Assembly (NCBI GenBank): GCA_001311805.1
Contig: BBCA01000008.1
Span: 1-64,000 of the forward strand
Length of the DNA: 64,000 bases
Direction of reading: 5' to 3'
Source of the DNA: Lentibacillus juripiscarius JCM 12147
Lineage (GTDB): Bacteria > Bacillota > Bacilli > Bacillales_D > Amphibacillaceae
Under the pieces are notes generated by a model, which had not been told where the DNA came from, searched no databases, and worked only from the letters and a program-made list of their open reading frames with translations. Shown here in pieces: positions 50,604 through 60,389 of the stretch; position 1 is the first letter of the stretch; each line of letters starts with the position of its first letter. Made by a program: the position numbers and the translations under genes.

Positions 50604-51797
50604 CTATGCAACAAAAGTGGTAATTCTCTAACTCCTCTTACAACCATTCCCGTTCTCCACTCCAGGTCATTTTTATCAACAATCATCTTGGCATTTGGAT
50701 AGCGTCTAAAAAAACTGTTAATCGCTATTTCTCCCTCTAATCGGGCGAGTGGAGCACCAAGACATGCGTGAATTCCCTTACCGAATGCTAAATGCTTACT
50801 TTTTCCCGGGTAATATCAAGGACTTCAGGATCCTTAAATTGACATGGGTCATGATTTGCTGAATTAAGGGCGATAATTACTAAATCCCCTTTCTTGATGA
50901 ACTCCCCTTTAAATTCCATATCTTCCCTAGCCCAACGCGATGTACTAAACTCAACTGGATCATTATAACGGAGTGTTTCCTCTATAGCTGTTTTGATCAA
51001 TTCTGGTTTGTTTTTAGCATCTTTAGTTGATCCGGGTTTTCTAACAGGGCCATAATGCTGTTTCCTATAAAGTTTACGGTTGTTTCATGTCCAGCAATAA
51101 TCAGAAGGGCTACAACGCCATATAACTCTTTTTCCGATAATTGGTCTCCTTGTTCTTCGGCAATAACGAGTTTACTGATTAAGTCATCCCCGGGGCTTTC
51201 ACGTACAACAGCAATTCGTTGTTTAAGGTATTGGGTAAAGTCTCTCATATGTTGTTCTAGATTCTCGGCATACTTACTATTCGAACCTTCGATCATGGAA
51301 TTGGACCAGATCCGGAATTTATCGCGATCTTCTGCTGGAATTCCTAGCATTTCACATATGACGATAATCGGAAGTGGAAAGGCGAATTCATCAATCAAAT
51401 TGATTTGATTTTGACCGGCGGTTTCTTCAAGAAGTTCATCGGTAATTTCCTGAATCCGATCCCTTAGTCCTTCAATCATGTTCGGAGTGAATGCCTTGGA
51501 GACAAGCCCTCGCAACCGCCGATGGTCTGGCATATCTGCAAATAGCATGTTTTCGCTAAATATACTACTTCGGTTGTCTGCATGGTCTCCCAATTTTGTA
51601 AAGTCTTTAATAAACGATTGATTTTTTAACGCTTCAAGTGCATCATCATACCGCGTGATGAACCATGCATATTGTCCGTCGGGTAAACGGACATAGCTAA
51701 CTGGTTCCTCTTCTCTTAGCTGACTATAAGCGGGGTAAGGATTTCTGGTAAACGCTTCAGTGAAAAGGTTGCTTTTTAGTGATACATTCGGATTCAT
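50604..51797 (-). pseudogene. cytochrome P450, frameshifted
   Basis: About 400 residues, soluble type without membrane anchor. I-helix ALLIIAGHETTVNF, ExxR in AIEETLRYNDP, heme loop FGKGIHACLGAPLAR with the Cys ligand, and C-terminal LPLLLHS. Breaks near 51000 and 50795. CYP107/CYP109-like by overall pattern. Substrates may be fatty acids, terpenoids or secondary metabolites; there is no ferredoxin gene nearby. Confidence 0.88.
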
Positions 51798-52095
51798 TTG
51801 GTTTGTCTCCTTCAGAAAAAAGTTGTTTCATGACTCTATAGTAACATAGTAATTTCTTTTAGATTCCCTCGTTCACTCGTCACTCTAAAGCACTGACTGT
51901 TGGCGTTCCACCAAGTTATCCACCTTTTTTCACGTTATCATTCTCCCGCTCCCCCCATACTAAATAATTTATGCAACAAAATTAGCGCCCGTTAATTGAA
52001 ACTGTATTATCCTCAAAAGAGAATATACTATTTTTGCATCATACATCTAGTCGAGGTTGACTTTCCATAACTCAGGTTAGTTCTGCCAGCCTCAC
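51798..52095. other. gene-free stretch
   Basis: About 300 bp without a supported gene, between the P450 and the ABC permease; A/T-rich, no repeat recognised. Confidence 0.5.
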
Positions 52096-52700
52096 TTAGA
52101 ATGCTTTCCGCTGGTAAATGACCATTGTAATCCCCCAGGAAACAGCATAGAGTATTAAGATTACAGCTGCCGCTCCCGTATATAAAGCCGAGGTGGATAA
52201 ACTGACAATAAAATTAGTTACTACTGTTAAATGTTTCGCTAAAAACATTACAATTGGCGGTCCGATGCCTGCTAAAAGGATAAAGCTAATGAGAACAACC
52301 GTGAAGGTATATTTTGATTCAAATATATAGAATAATGGGAAAGTAAACGTAGCAAATATCAGGAATAAACCACTGGCAATCGCAATATCAGTGATCGTAA
52401 ATGATTTGTTCGAAACAAATAATGCCAGACTTGCCACTCCAATGGATAAAACCATATATAGAATAGCACCAAGATAGCGTGATGCGATAATTTCCTTACG
52501 TGTGTAGGGCAGAGAATTTAATAATATATCCGTCTTTGCTTCTTTATCGTAAGCAAAAGCATTAAAGGGAATAAAAATACTGGCAACGAGAAAAGTCAAA
52601 GCTGGATGAGAGTCCATAATGATAAAGAATGCAATAAAGGAATAAATATTAGTAGATGCCTTTTTTGCAGTATGACATCACGTCTGATTAAATTAAACAT
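52096..52700 (-). pseudogene. ABC-2-type permease, frameshifted near the start
   Basis: ATG 52700 (MFNLIRRDVILQKRHLLIF) overlaps the end of the ATPase gene by 8 bp. After one indel near 52640 the chain continues FIIMDSHPALTFLVASIF, YDKEAKTDILLNSLPYTRKE, then four more helices. About 200 residues with six transmembrane helices and the NSLPYTRKEIIASRY loop typical of ABC2_membrane_5 proteins in YtrA-led operons. It pairs with the ATPase to export an unknown compound, often linked to cell-wall antibiotic stress. Confidence 0.8.
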
Positions 52701-53559
52701 GGTGTTTGTCCCCTTTCAAGTAGTACATAATATCTTCCAACGTTGCCCTTTCAATCACAACCGAATCGCCGAAAGTTTTTTTCACGGCCCCAATGTTATC
52801 TGTTAAAGCTTCAAATCCTGTTGGTGCACGATGAACATGGACAAAAGCCTGTTCCGTGTCCCGATCCAGCAATTCCTTGCCCCCTTTAACGAGTGCATAA
52901 TTTTCATCTATTTCGTCAATGGGCTGGTTAAACATTAATTCCCCACTTTGAATAAAAGCAATGTGATCCGCGATACGATCCAAATCTGTTGTAATATGTG
53001 TCGAGAAAAAATGGTCCGGCTTTCATCCATCATTAATTCCTGCAGAAGATCCATCAGTTCCCGTCTAAAAATAGGTCTAATCCTGATGTCGGCTCATCCA
53101 TTATGATCAGTTCGGCATTATGTGATAAGGCTATCACCAGTGATGCCTTCATTTGCATGCCTTTTGAGAAATTTTTTGATCGCCTTATTAAGTGGTAGAC
53201 CGAACTGTTCCGCATATTGATAAAAATGGTGTCATCCCAATGTTTGTAAGCCGGTCCGACAATGTGCTTTATATCTTTTAAGTTCATTCCTTCAAAAAAT
53301 ACATTGCCGTCATATACAAATCCAATGCGCTCCTTGATTGCCTTTTCGTGCGTTTTGTAGTCCATCCCGAAAAGCTTTACCTCCCCTGCATCCGGTCTTA
53401 ATAGATTCATCATCATTTTTATTGTTGTCGATTTACCAGCTCCATTTGCGCCTATGAATCCTGTTACAAAGCCTTGCTTCACTTGTAAATCCATATTGTT
53501 AACGGAAAACCCTTTAAAATTTTTTCGTTACATTTTTTAATTCAACCACATTTTCCATT
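52693..53559 (-). pseudogene. ABC transporter ATP-binding protein, frameshifted
   Basis: ATG 53559 (MENVVELKNVTKKF) starts 5 bp after the regulator stop. Walker A GANGAGKSTTIKMMM, Q-loop region RIGFVYDGNVFFEGM, signature FSKGMQMKASL, Walker B ELIIMDEPTSGLDL. After breaks near 53070 and 53005 it ends ATLEDIMYYLKGDKHHV. About 290 residues, YtrB/YhcH-like. An N-terminal break lies in the TTTTAAA run near 53515. Confidence 0.82.
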
Positions 53560-53563
53560 CCTC

Positions 53564-53935
53564 TCACTCCTCATATAAAATCTTCAATAATTGCTGCAGC
53601 TCATTAAATGACAGCCCAATTTCCCTGCTGTTCGTTATAACCGCACTCAGCTGCTCTTCAATAACTCTCAGCTTCTTCTCTCTGATGACCTCTAAATTTT
53701 GCTCGGCGACAAAAGAGCCTTTTCCGACAATCGAATAGATAAAGCCCGATCTCTCCAATTCCTCATAGGCACGCTTTGTCGTTATCACACTGATTTGTAA
53801 ATCCTTTGCAAGTTGACGTATGGAAGGCAATGCTGTTCCCTCCTGCAGATCACCCGATAAAACAGACGATTTAATTTGATTCGTAATTTGTTCATAAATC
53901 GGCTCCTTTGAACTGTTGGAAATAATGATTTGCAT
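53564..53935 (-). CDS. GntR-family regulator, YtrA subfamily
   Basis: Intact, 123 residues: winged helix (EPIYEQITNQIKSSVLSGDL, ALPSIRQLAKDLQISVITTK, GFIYSIVGKGSFVAEQ) and a short C-terminal dimerisation helix pair rather than a ligand domain, typical of YtrA. It heads the ATPase-permease unit and should repress it. In B. subtilis YtrA responds to cell-wall antibiotics. Confidence 0.9.
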   Translation of the reverse strand: MQIIISNSSKEPIYEQITNQIKSSVLSGDLQEGTALPSIRQLAKDLQISVITTKRAYEELERSGFIYSIVGKGSFVAEQNLEVIREKKLRVIEEQLSAVITNSREIGLSFNELQQLLKILYEE

Positions 53936-53950
53936 GCTAAAACCTCTTCT

Positions 53951-54254
53951 TTATTTTTTGAAGATATACTTGAAATGATATCCTGTACTGCTTGAATCAG
54001 TATAGCCACAACATGAATGGTCATGACCATATTAAAAATGGAAAGGAATAAGGGGCAATCCATTCTGTAAACAGCTTCGAGCCCAAAATCCACCTTCCTA
54101 TCCTGGCAAATAAGTTGTCACTATTGTTTATATTTGGCTCCAGAAAAGTGCCATCAACGGTGATAAAGATCAATTGAACAACTAAAAATATACCAATGGT
54201 GATTATCCACCGTTTTGCCAGATTAGTATGATATGGATTTGCTGAGCCTGACAT
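53951..54254 (-). pseudogene. YfzA-like small membrane protein, frameshifted
   Basis: ATG 54254 (MSGSANPYHTNLAKRW) follows GAGGGGAAG. The chain reads WIITIGIFLVVQLIFITVDG, TFLEPNINNSDNLFARI, GSKLFTEWIAPYSFPF, then (break near 54045) NMVMTIHVVAILIQAVQDIISS. It has two transmembrane helices with a conserved TEW...PYSxPF segment, as I recall for YfzA. It precedes ytrA and may share its promoter. Confidence 0.55.
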
Positions 54255-54375
54255 TTGAACACTTCCCCTCTCACACCTCATGCATGTGATCAATTACGCA
54301 TAGATATTTAGTCAATCCACCTATTACGATTCGGAATGATTTACATCACATATAATTCTTTATATTTTTATATAA

Positions 54376-54394
54376 TGTATATATACTATATACA
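54376..54394. promoter_or_regulatory. imperfect palindrome, possible YtrA operator
   Basis: TGTATATATACTATATACA with a neighbouring TGTATACA lies upstream of the YfzA-like/ytrA unit. Assignment by position and symmetry only. Confidence 0.35.
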
Positions 54395-54501
54395 CATTGT
54401 ATACACACATGAAATATTACGCAAGCATTTTTATATAAGCGAAACTTTATTCAATGGACATTCTTCCCAATGAATGTTAGTTGAGCAGAATCGGACATTT
54501 A

Positions 54502-54539
54502 GGGACAGTTGCCTGGCGTCCTTCGCCTGGTTACTGTCC
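54502..54539. repeat. hairpin related to the REP-like family
   Basis: GGGACAGTTGCCTGGCG-TCCTT-CGCCTGGTTACTGTCC. It shares GCCTGG with the three REP-like copies but has a different stem. Confidence 0.55.
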
Positions 54540-54634
54540 ATTACATGCGGGATAACCAAGAAGCAAGAAGTCTGTCTAAAGATGTTACATGACAATCTTC
54601 CTAAATTTTACCATCAACTTTTATAAACAAACAG

Positions 54635-54680
54635 AAAGAGCATGTTTTGAAAAAAAATTTATCAAAACATGCTCTTTATT
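54635..54680. terminator. terminator of the small membrane-protein operon
   Basis: AAAGAGCATGTTTTGA...TCAAAACATGCTCTTT. Confidence 0.8.
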
Positions 54681-54727
54681 GGAGAAAAAAGATTTAATTC
54701 ATTCCAGATTTGCGCCCGATCGTTGTA

Positions 54728-55002
54728 TTACGGTTGGTCCCAAAACAAAGACATAACCCCAAAGAATAGTAAATAAATAACCAACAACACCGGAAAAACA
54801 AATAATGAAATCCTTCCAAATTTATCTTTTTACTAAACAAGGATAAAACAAAAGAAAGCATCAAGAAAATAAAGCTAAATAACATTGTTATGCTATCATT
54901 AATAAATGAATTTCCCGTAAATATATAGACGACAATGGAAATAAGACCAATAATCAAACTAATAAAAGAAACTAGCCCTATATTTTCCTGCTTATTTGTC
55001 AA
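54728..55002 (-). CDS. small membrane protein, frameshifted
   Basis: TTG 55002 lies behind AAAAGGGGG (LTNKQENIGLVSF). About 90 residues with three helices (FISLIIGLISIVVYIF, SITMLFSFIFLMLSFVLSLF, and after an A-run indel near 54833 LFVFPVLLVIYLLFFGVMSL), ending at TAA 54728. Last gene of the XRE-led unit. Unknown function. Confidence 0.5.
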
Positions 55003-55071
55003 ACATATCCCCCTTTTCTCCATCAGTTTTTATTCGAGAAGTGCGCCTATTTTGCAGCATTGTTACTGTGA

Positions 55072-55241
55072 CTATGAATCTTTTTTATTCTTACCTGCAA
55101 AATATGCAGCGTATAGTAGAAAGATTATTCCTAAGCCAAATCCGATCATCATTGCGTAATCAAAAAATTCTTTGATGCTAGACCGCCTGCAATTGATGCA
55201 ACAAATAACATTATGAACATTACTGAATAATTTTTCTTCAT
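55072..55241 (-). CDS. small membrane protein, frameshifted
   Basis: ATG 55241 (MKKNYSVMFIMLFVASIAGG) joins, by a T-run indel near 55165, to FFDYAMMIGFGLGIIFLLYA and the basic tail AGKNKKDS. About 56 residues, two helices. GGAGG is unusually far upstream (16 bp). It lies in the XRE-led unit. Confidence 0.5.
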
Positions 55242-55281
55242 ATAATATAAATTCAACCTCCATATATTAAACATTTACGTA

Positions 55282-55665
55282 TCAAGAACGTTTAGAAAAC
55301 ACCACAAAAGAGATGAAGACAGTTATCATTGTCAAAGCGGCTAAGATGCTAACAGTCTGAAAGCCGTTTAGAGCAATCACGTTTAACCCAAATAATCCCA
55401 TCAATATAATCATATAACTCAAAATGAAAAAATAACTGACAAACATACCTTTTTCTCTAATCTGTTTCGAACGTTCATCGTTTCCTTTAAATTGAGGATA
55501 AAGATAAGCATTACTAAATGCCATCACACTAACCCCAAACAAAATTACGTCCTGACCACTTGGAAAGACACCGCCTGAAATAGAAGCGATACTGTATATA
55601 ATACTAATTGCTAAGAACAGAAAACCAAGAATAACAAACTGTATTTGACCTGATTTTTCACTCAT
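55282..55665 (-). CDS. four-helix membrane protein (DUF2178-like)
   Basis: Intact, 127 residues. The order helix (IQFVILGFLFLAISIIYSI), helix, charged loop KGNDERSKQIREKGM, two helices matches DUF2178-type proteins, where the ERxxxIxxK loop is conserved. These proteins regularly follow a small XRE regulator, as here (28-bp gap). Function unknown; some are linked to lantibiotic or temperature response. Confidence 0.65.
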   Translation of the reverse strand: MSEKSGQIQFVILGFLFLAISIIYSIASISGGVFPSGQDVILFGVSVMAFSNAYLYPQFKGNDERSKQIREKGMFVSYFFILSYMIILMGLFGLNVIALNGFQTVSILAALTMITVFISFVVFSKRS

Positions 55666-55692
55666 AATTCAACCTCCTGTTTTTGAATAAAC

Positions 55693-55899
55693 TTATTTAT
55701 AATCTTCTTTTTCCAAGGTGAAAATATTTTCCACACTTGTTTGAAAAATTTCGGCGGTAAGCATTGCTAAAGGGAGAGATGGATTGTATCTACCCTTTTC
55801 AATCGAAATAATTGTTTGTCTTGAAACACGTAATTTTTCAGCTAATTTATCTTGAGATAAACCAAATTTCTTTCTATGTTCACTCAATTTATTTTCAAG
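55693..55899 (-). CDS. XRE-family regulator (small, HTH only)
   Basis: TTG 55899 (LENKLSEHRKKFGLSQDKLA) is preferred because AAAGGTGGTG precedes it; the longer frame starts inside the promoter region. 68 residues, one helix-turn-helix (LSQDKLAEKLRVSRQTIISIEKG) with the typical tail for YozG-type regulators. It heads the operon and probably controls it. Confidence 0.85.
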   Translation of the reverse strand, partial: LENKLSEHRKKFGLSQDKLAEKLRVSRQTIISIEKGRYNPSLPLAMLTAEIFQTSVENIFTLEKEDYK

Positions 55900-55924
55900 T
55901 TCATCACCACCTTTATACATACAC

Positions 55925-55953
55925 AGTATAATGTAAAGGGAGCTATACGTCAA
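55925..55953 (-). promoter_or_regulatory. promoter of the XRE-led operon
   Basis: On the minus strand TTGACG, 17-bp spacer, TATACT, about 26 bp before the TTG start. Confidence 0.75.
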
Positions 55954-56141
55954 GTTAGCTTTACGATTGTTTTATGGTGATTTCTGGATTTCACACAAAA
56001 AACTGCACCATCTCTTTGAGGTACAGTTTGAACATACATTAGTTATTCCATTAAATTGCCCGTTTGCGGCATATCTTTATATAAAAGAAACGGGTTTATT
56101 GTAACGGAAACAGTTATGTTGTCACACGACAGCAGTACGAT

Positions 56142-56441
56142 TTACCAGAGCGGTTCCTCTTCATTTGATAATTGCATGAAAAATGGATAAATCGATAGCA
56201 TTCCAACTAACAAAACACCCCCGACGAAAATGGCTGTCATGGTGCTGGCGTTAAACATGGGCAATATCCATATTAATGGGAACGGCAAAATTCCAAGCAT
56301 ACTGCTACGCTTCTTTGATGCAGTCGATTCATATTGCCATTCACCGCAATGCGGACATTTCATTCTTAGTCCGAATTTCATCATTCGTTTCATCGTCTGT
56401 TTCCACGTCCATTCCGTGCTGCAATGTTGACATACAGGCAT
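56142..56441 (-). CDS. CxxC-20-CxxC family membrane protein
   Basis: ATG 56441 (MPVCQHCSTEWTWKQT). The pair C-x2-C (VCQHC) and C-x2-C (MKCPHCGEWQY) are 20-some residues apart, the defining layout of TIGR04104. Two helices follow (MLGILPFPLIWILPMF; AIFVGGVLLVGMLSIYPFF). Zinc ribbon plus membrane anchor; function unknown. Confidence 0.85.
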   Translation of the reverse strand: MPVCQHCSTEWTWKQTMKRMMKFGLRMKCPHCGEWQYESTASKKRSSMLGILPFPLIWILPMFNASTMTAIFVGGVLLVGMLSIYPFFMQLSNEEEPLW

Positions 56442-56477
56442 GGATTTTCCCACCCTTCTATTTGGCCACCATTCACT

Positions 56478-56810
56478 TCAGGAGATTGGTGTGCCGTTTT
56501 CCACCGGCTCATCGGTTCTCAATAGTACGACATCCCCTTCTCCAGGAACGCCGCCAAGCACCAGTGCTTCTGATTTAAAGCCTGCAATCCGCATCGGCGG
56601 GAAATTGACAATGCCTACAACCTGACGCCCTATTAGCTGATCTGGCTCATATCTCCACGTAATCTGCGCTGATGACTGCTTCATGCCAATCTCTTTGCCA
56701 AAATCTATTTTCAGTTTAATGGCCGGCTTCTTGGCCTCGGGAAACGGCTCCGCCTCTAAAACCGTTCCAACACGCATATCCAACTCCATAAAATCATCGA
56801 TTATTGCCAT
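56478..56810 (-). CDS. csaA: CsaA-type tRNA-binding/chaperone protein
   Basis: Intact, 110 residues from ATG 56810 behind GGAGGG. OB-fold EMAP-like domain: FMELDMRVGTVLEAEPFPEA, LKIDFGKEIGMKQSSAQI, GRQVVGIVNFPPMRIAGFKS, ALVLGGVPGEGDVVLL. CsaA assists protein secretion in Bacillus and binds tRNA-like RNA; the dimer is cytoplasmic. Confidence 0.92.
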   Translation of the reverse strand: MAIIDDFMELDMRVGTVLEAEPFPEAKKPAIKLKIDFGKEIGMKQSSAQITWRYEPDQLIGRQVVGIVNFPPMRIAGFKSEALVLGGVPGEGDVVLLRTDEPVENGTPIS

Positions 56811-56825
56811 TAAGCATCCCTCCAT

Positions 56826-57203
56826 TACTATATGATATTTTACAATATTGCCATTCCACTGCGAGGTTTATCCTTTTATTAAGGATATTTCGGCAAAACA
56901 TTAGCAAACTCCTGCTTTTTTGTCATGGCTACTTTATCAGCGGTGTGCATGTGCCCAAGACTTCGCCAACTAGCTAGGTTCACTATTTAATTAGCAAAAC
57001 TTTTAAAATGACAAATACCGGTTATCATTATATAATGGGAATAAGCATATATCCCTAGTAGGGACCGCGTGTAAAAGTAAAAGACTTGCCAATAAATTGT
57101 CAGGTCTTTTTCACCTTATGCAGTGTACTTTATCCGGTATCACACAGGCTGCTGCCGGACCACCATATATTTATTTACCTTTTTTGAGGAGCGGATAAGC
57201 TGT
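56826..57203. other. gene-free stretch with orphan terminator
   Basis: About 380 bp without a supported gene. A hairpin AAAAGACTTGCCA...TGTCAGGTCTTTTT lies at 57079-57111, with no gene feeding into it from either side. Confidence 0.6.
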
Positions 57204-57645
57204 ATGAATCAATTCATGTCCAAAGGCATGCCCACATTCATTGAAAGGGAACTCGAAATTATTGATGAGCTCGTCAAGCCCAAGCTGAAAAAGAGTTCCA
57301 AGTACATGTTCGTCGCCATTCCACTGCTGAGTGTTTCCATCATCAATCTATTTTTATGCTGGTCATTAACGGCTACACAAAGGATATGCTGATTACCATT
57401 GGTGTATATGCCCTGTTAGGTGCAATCGGGGCGGCGTTATACAAAGAGTCCAGACATGTCAATAAAGAAATACGGCAAATCGGTATGGATCACATTATCG
57501 ACCGAATCAAAAAGAGCGAACATGTCAACGACTACACAAAAGATAAATATATTAAAAGCGTCAAGGCTAAGCCGAAGTTCAGCATGCAAACCTTTTTTAA
57601 TTTTCTATCCGAGGAGCATCAACGGAAACAAAGGATGGAAAATTA
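57204..57645 (+). pseudogene. small membrane protein (DUF5392-like), one frameshift
   Basis: ATG 57204 (MNQFMSKGMPTFIERELEI). One lost A near 57357 (LFL-MLVINGY) splits it. About 148 residues: helical N-part, two transmembrane helices (YMFVAIPLLSVSIINLFLML; LITIGVYALLGAIGAALY), then a basic helical tail. Similar short proteins are labelled DUF5392; I am only moderately sure. A terminator follows. Confidence 0.55.
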
Positions 57646-57654
57646 ATGATAATG

Positions 57655-57688
57655 GAGAACCTCCCAATAATGGAGGTTCTTTTTTTTT
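57655..57688 (+). terminator. terminator
   Basis: GAACCTCC-CAATAAT-GGAGGTTC followed by nine T. Confidence 0.9.
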
Positions 57689-57689
57689 T

Positions 57690-58160
57690 AAGTTAGTAGA
57701 AGGCTTTCCGTTATCAATTTTTTCCTTCCATATTTTCGTTGCATCCATAAAAACAGCTTTGTAATTAAATAGGAAACAACAAAAATGCTTCATAAAACAG
57801 AAATAAATAAAAATAATGAACACCACTAAACATATGGAAAAATCAAAATAAGCCATCATAGGTTTCATGACAAACCCAAAAAGTGCTGATAGTAGTAAAG
57901 AGTATAGAAATACATTTTTACCATGGTTAAGTGTCCATTGATAAACCAGCATAAATGCAACCGGTGCAATAGAACCATCCAGCGTAAAACTTGGCTGAAA
58001 CGAAGTAAGCTCATATGGATACTCCCACAATCCCATGGAAACCCCTGCACTGTTCACATACTGAAACCAAAGATGATAATTGATGCCGAAAAATCCCAGA
58101 TGCAGCATCTTACTCCGGTCAATGAAGATAAATAGGAAAGTAAGCGGAACAAGTGAACTA
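57690..58160 (-). pseudogene. CBO0543-type membrane protein, 3' half (split by IS605)
   Basis: Reads LVPLTFLFIFIDRSKMLHLG, FQYVNSAGVSMGLWEYPYEL, then more helices (SIAPVAFMLVYQWTLN; LLSALFGFVMKPMMAYF). Its front part lies beyond the transposon at 59985-60108; joining the two gives one family member of about 200 residues. Function of the family is unknown. Confidence 0.65.
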
Positions 58161-58290
58161 CCCACCACTTACCACCCTTACGGTTTGCTTGAAGTGGGGG
58201 CTTCTTGGGTAATCACCACTTTTGATAGCTGGCGAAATTGACCAAGCTAACCCTCTTGTTCCAAGAGTTTATATTGTAATTAGCTAAGCA
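58155..58290 (-). ncRNA. omega/reRNA of TnpB (predicted)
   Basis: In known IS605 systems the guide RNA comes from the element's right end, overlapping the tnpB 3' end. The structured right end (CCCCCACTTCAAGC ... GTGGTAAGTGG) fits. The guide would be the flanking host sequence just past the end, in the split CBO0543 gene. Predicted by family knowledge only. Confidence 0.4.
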
Positions 58291-59399
58291 ATTGCTAATA
58301 AGCGAATGCCTTCACGCCTGATATTCAGTGCTGAGTTGTAATCTCTATCTAGATTTAATCCGCAAGTGCATTGATAGGTTCGTTCTGATAAATTCACCTC
58401 TTTTACTGAACCACAATTCGAACAAGTTTTAGTAGATGGAAACCATTTATCTATTTTGACAAGTTGTTTCCCTTGTTCTTCTAGTTTGTACTGTAAGAAA
58501 GTAGTGAACATTCCCCACCCATTATCAGCGACACTTATACCGAACTTAGAGCTCGTGACATTCCTTTCATGTCTAAATCTTCAACCACAACAGCATCAAA
58601 GGTAGACACTAACTCCTTTGATTTATGGTGAAGAAAGTTCTTACGTTGATTTGCAACTTTCTCTTGAATTTTAGCTACTCGGATACGTTGTTTGTTCCAA
58701 TTCGAAGAGCCTTTCTTTTTACGAGAAAGTTTCCGTTGTTCTTTTGCTAACTTCTCAAGCATTTGTCGATAGAAACGTGGATAATTGGCTTTCTTACCTG
58801 TCTCACTATCTACAAACAGCCCATCCATTGCAAAATCTAGTCCAACAACTTTTTTCAATTTCCTTGCTTTCAATCTTTTTCTCATACTCTACAAGAATAG
58901 AAATATAGTATTTCCCTGAGGAAGTCATAGATAGGGTACAAGATTTGATTTTATATTCTGAGGGAATTTGTCTATGTTGTTTTATTTTAACCATTTTAAG
59001 TTTAGGTAATTTGATATGACCATCCAACAATTGAATATTTCCGTTTACGACATTCGTTGTGTAGCTTTGTTTATGACGTTTACTTTTGAATTTTGGAAAC
59101 TTGGTATTACCCTTGAAGAAGGTTTTATAAGCCTTATCTAAGTTTAATTGTGCGTTTGCCAACGCTAAAGAGTCCACTTCTTTCAGCCATGCAAACTCCT
59201 TTTTATATTTAGCAGGAGTTGGGTGTTTTACCTTCTTCAATGCTTCTTTGTCATTTTTTAGGTTTTCGTAAGTTCCTTTTCGCTCTGCTAACATTTTATT
59301 GTAGACAAAACGAACACAACCAAAGGTTTTTCGTATAATCAAAGCCTGTTCATCTGTTGGGTATAGTCTGAACTTATACGCTTTATTTTGTTTAGCCAT
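58284..59399 (-). pseudogene. tnpB: TnpB RNA-guided nuclease, frameshifted
   Basis: About 370 residues. N-terminal helix-turn part KAYKFRLYPTDEQALIIRKT, RFVYNKMLAERKG. RuvC motifs: VGLDFAMDGLFV (first Asp), AVVVEDLDMKGM (Glu) and LDRDYNSALNI (last Asp). The zinc finger is CSNCG...YQCTCG. Breaks near 58865 and 58545 separate three frames. With intact catalytic residues the frameshifts may be artefacts. It acts with a guide RNA to cut the donor site after excision. Confidence 0.88.
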
Positions 59400-59410
59400 A
59401 TCAAATCACC

Positions 59411-59808
59411 TCACTTTTCCCCTTGATTTTCGATGTATTTTTTCACTATTTCTATGGGTGAGCCACCAGTCGTCAACAAACAAAACTTCTTGACCAAAAC
59501 ATTTCTTTCCATAACTTTTTTCGAACATGAGGAAAATCCTTCTTGATAAGTCTTGAACTCGCACTTTTGTAAGCATTGATGAACTTTGACAGTTCCGTAT
59601 TAGGTTGTGCTTTGAACAAAATATGAACATGGTCAATGTCATGATTCCATTCGACCAGCTTGATATTATATTTTTCACTCAATGATGCAAATTTTTCCTT
59701 TGCATAGTCTGAAACTGTATCATCAATAACGTTCCTTCGATATTTCACCACCAATACAAGGTGATAGTACAACGAGAATACTGAATGGTTATTGCTATCT
59801 AAATCCAT
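59411..59808 (-). pseudogene. tnpA: IS200/IS605 Y1-transposase, one frameshift
   Basis: About 132 residues: FSLYYHLVLVVKYRRNVID, HUH motif in DIDHVHILFKAQP, and after a T-run indel near 59480 the catalytic tyrosine helix TGGSPIEIVKKYIENQGEK. It cuts and joins single-stranded ends at the hairpins. It lies just upstream of tnpB. Confidence 0.9.
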
Positions 59809-59984
59809 TGTTATATCAACCCTTATTCTTTATAAGACTGATAATAACATAACAAAGAAAAGCCTAAAAGAAAAAATCCTTTGGGCTTACACCCAACCGA
59901 AATTCATCTCCCCCTTACCGTTGGGCTACGCCCTTCACACGCTTGAAGAGGGAGACTTCTTTCGGAAGAACGTTAAAGTTGATA

Positions 59985-60108
59985 AGATTACCCAAAATTG
60001 CCACGTTCCCACCGAAGAAAAAGCTTGCCAATAATCCAGCTGCAATTGGGATACCTCTTTCAGCATCCCTCGTATTTGCGCCAGCATTTCCTGCTGCTTT
60101 TCCGTCAT
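59985..60108 (-). pseudogene. CBO0543-type membrane protein, 5' part (split by IS605)
   Basis: ATG 60108 opens MTEKQQEMLAQIRGMLKEVS, then LDYWQAFSSVGTWQFWVI, the start of the first helix. It stops where the IS605 left end begins and continues at 58160 (LVPLTFLFIF). Confidence 0.6.
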
Positions 60109-60389
60109 ATGTAAACACACCCCAAACGATGAATTCCTTTCCATCCAATAATATAACCGCAATCCAAAGCGCTATTCCATCACATCAGCTCGTAATGCTC
60201 ATCCGTTTGGCTACTTCATCCGCTTCCAGCTGTCAGCAGTTGAATTTCCAATAAATTTCCGTATAATAATAAATTAGCATCAAAGCGAAAGGGGCGATGC
60301 CATTCCCTTAGAAGGCAAAGTACGAAGCTGATTGAACCATACATAAAAATACCTATCCAAGTATGTCAAAAATTAATGCAGGGGGTTCC

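Larger units (their letters stand above)
58155..59990 (-). mobile_element. IS200/IS605-family element with tnpA and tnpB
   Basis: Contains an HUH transposase (tnpA) and an RNA-guided nuclease gene (tnpB), both minus strand. The left end has hairpins CTTCA-AGCGTG-TGAAG and GGGC-GTA-GCCC; the right end has CCACTT...AAGTGG. It is inserted in a CBO0543-type gene; exact ends are uncertain by about 15 bp. No target duplication is expected in this family. Confidence 0.8.
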
